A DNA stretch of 64,000 nucleotides from Rhynochetos jubatus (lineage: Eukaryota; Chordata; Aves; Eurypygiformes; Rhynochetidae). The translations under genes and the position numbers were made by a program. Position 1 is the stretch's first letter. Each line of letters starts with the position of its first letter. The notes under the pieces were generated by a model. That model ran no database searches. It saw only the letters and a program-made list of their open reading frames with translations, and had not been told where the DNA came from. Positions 62,429 to 64,000 of the stretch are shown here, in pieces. The stretch lies in the NCBI GenBank assembly GCA_027574665.1, contig CM050654.1:12394142-12458141 (forward strand), in the 5' to 3' direction.

Positions 62429-64000
62429 AAAATGCATATGTTTATAAAATACATATATAGTACTTCCCTTAGTTTCAGAATGTCATTCCCTGTGGCCTTA
62501 CCTCTATTACACACATCATTCATTAGATTATGAAAACCATTAATGTCAGGCAGCAGAACCAAATGAATTCACTAAGGGAGCACCATTAGCATATCAAGTA
62601 GCTATTTTTCAGCTAAATATTCCTGACAGCCCTCATTACATATGATGGATTGGCTTTATAAGAGGTGGTAGTTCCAGCAGAAAATAAAATCTCAGCATTC
62701 TACCACACATGGCCCAATAACTAGATATCATTTTTTTGACTGTCTGTTTGCATATCTTTCCTTTTTTTTCTTTCAGAATGAGAGAGTTATAAAATTCACA
62801 AATAGATTAACTGCATAATTCAAAATTCATTAAAAATTGTGAGACTAACTTAGCCTAGTTTCTGAATTCTGCAGGTGCTTTAGTTATGGGATATCAAGCA
62901 CTGTGTCATCATAGCTGATATAACTGAAAAGGCAAGTAAGGCTGGATTTTAAAAGACCATGTATTGCAGAATCTTTTTATGAGTCGAAACACAACATTTT
63001 CTAAGGTAAGAAGTCCACCTTTAAAAGAAAAAAAAAAAACTAGCAATGTCTTCAGGACTCAGTGAATAGTCATTGCAGCACCTCATGAAAAACGGGCAAT
63101 TGCACGTGCAGCCACAAACAAGCGCATCTAAATATTTACTGACACTCGCAGTCTCCTGCTAGGTGGGCACAGCTGTGGAAACTGATAAGGGTGCTTTGAT
63201 GGGAATACAGACCCCAGCACTTCATTTTACTGTGTGGTGAGAAATAGTTTGAAACTTTCTGCAGTGCACTTCCCTGTAAATGTCAGTAGTAAAGCACATG
63301 TAACACCATTAGAAGGTTTAACCCTTACGTGCATGAGGACTGAAGCTATTTTATTTTTAATGTAGAATTGACAGTACTATCACTAGACAGATGAAAACCA
63401 GTGATGTTCAAGGCATCAAATGATCTTTCACTTACACTTGTCATGACAGAGCTGAAGCCAGGCAAAATCACCCAGGCAAAATATGTGTTCTCACTAAAGG
63501 AAAACAAAGCATCCCTTGGCTTGGCTAGCTCTCTTCAGGTGGGCAGTTCCCCAGACATGCACTAATCCTATGTTATAATTAATTAGTCTCTTTTACTGGT
63601 TCTAGATCTGCCCCAAAATTGGATCCAGTATTTTATTACCCTTCTCTCTCCTACATAAATAAACATCCTGGGTGGAGATGTCTTACTCCCCATAAAAATC
63701 AGTAATTTATATTGGGACCAAAAAATATTCTGAAAAGTTGAGTTGAAATACATTTTGCTACTCATGCACACACTTTTGGCCTGTGACTGCCAGTCAGCTT
63801 GAGGATATCTGGGATGATGCAGAGTGCAAAAGTGAGCTCCTACCTCCCCAGCAGAAGCCATTTATATCAGTGTATCAGAGGATGTGCTTCTGCCACCTTG
63901 GCAGTCCCCGCTTCTGTCAATGACTGTGTGACTCAGTCCCAAGATTTTAAAAATAAGAATTAGGAGGAAAGGTGTAATTTTGGGAATAGTATGTTTTCCA
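62429..64000. other. Non-coding stretch, nothing recognised
   Basis: AT-rich unique DNA up to the window end. A GTAAGA donor-like word at 63,006 follows a 36-nt open segment preceded by TATTGCAG (about 62,962-62,969), a weak exon look-alike. A 92-codon minus-strand frame (63,583-63,861) is unrecognised. Confidence 0.5.

Noticed and set aside
62962-63011. TATTGCAG...36 nt...AAG|GTAAGA exon look-alike
   Set aside because: The acceptor has almost no pyrimidine tract. Such pairs are common by chance.

Overview
The window reads as non-coding nuclear DNA of a bird. It is AT-rich and has few interspersed repeats. The two best-recognised mobile elements are avian in type: a reverse-transcriptase fragment of a CR1 LINE on the minus strand near 19 kb, and an LTR-type repeat of a family common in bird genomes near 43 kb. 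Two further pieces near 9.8 kb and 44.1 kb look like very old amniote or sauropsid repeats of the CR1 and MIR/L2 kind. I recognise no bacterial-style operon, no tRNA, rRNA or snRNA gene, and no CRISPR array. The family names come from memory of the sequences, not from a database search.

I found no host protein-coding exon that I could name. The open frames in the window are short (the longest, about 200 codons, lies inside the LTR repeat), and most overlap A-runs, tandem repeats or GC-richer patches. The window is therefore either a gene desert or part of a very long intron. Three places resemble splice-flanked exons (about 5,992-6,081, 31,481-31,511 and 50,983-51,196). They are reported as candidates only.

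Layout. 1-9.8 kb: unique non-coding DNA with A/T runs and a strong acceptor-like pyrimidine tract at 6.0 kb. 9.8-10.0 kb: old interspersed repeat. 10-18.9 kb: unique DNA with a 36-bp tandem duplication (13.26 kb) and an 18-G run (17.96 kb). 18.86-19.07 kb: CR1 fragment. 19-30 kb: unique DNA with an 18-bp tandem repeat (21.3 kb), a possible MIR-like scrap (22.4 kb) and two unrecognised 120-codon frames (26 kb). 30.2-30.55 kb: a tandem duplication of about 180 bp. 30.5-41 kb: very AT-rich unique DNA. 41.22-41.28 kb: two adjacent near-perfect hairpins. 42.66-43.78 kb: solo-LTR-like fossil. 44.1 kb: MIR/L2-type remnant. 45.14-45.34 kb: an octamer minisatellite. 49.5-49.65 kb: a three-copy minisatellite of about 45 bp. 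50-64 kb: unique DNA with G/C-run motifs, one acceptor-like tract and an old repeat scrap at 56.6 kb.

No set of genes works together here, and I see no evidence of a new biological system. The most individual structures are the paired hairpins at 41.2 kb, the octamer array at 45.1 kb, the 180-bp duplication at 30.2 kb and the acceptor-like site at 6.0 kb.
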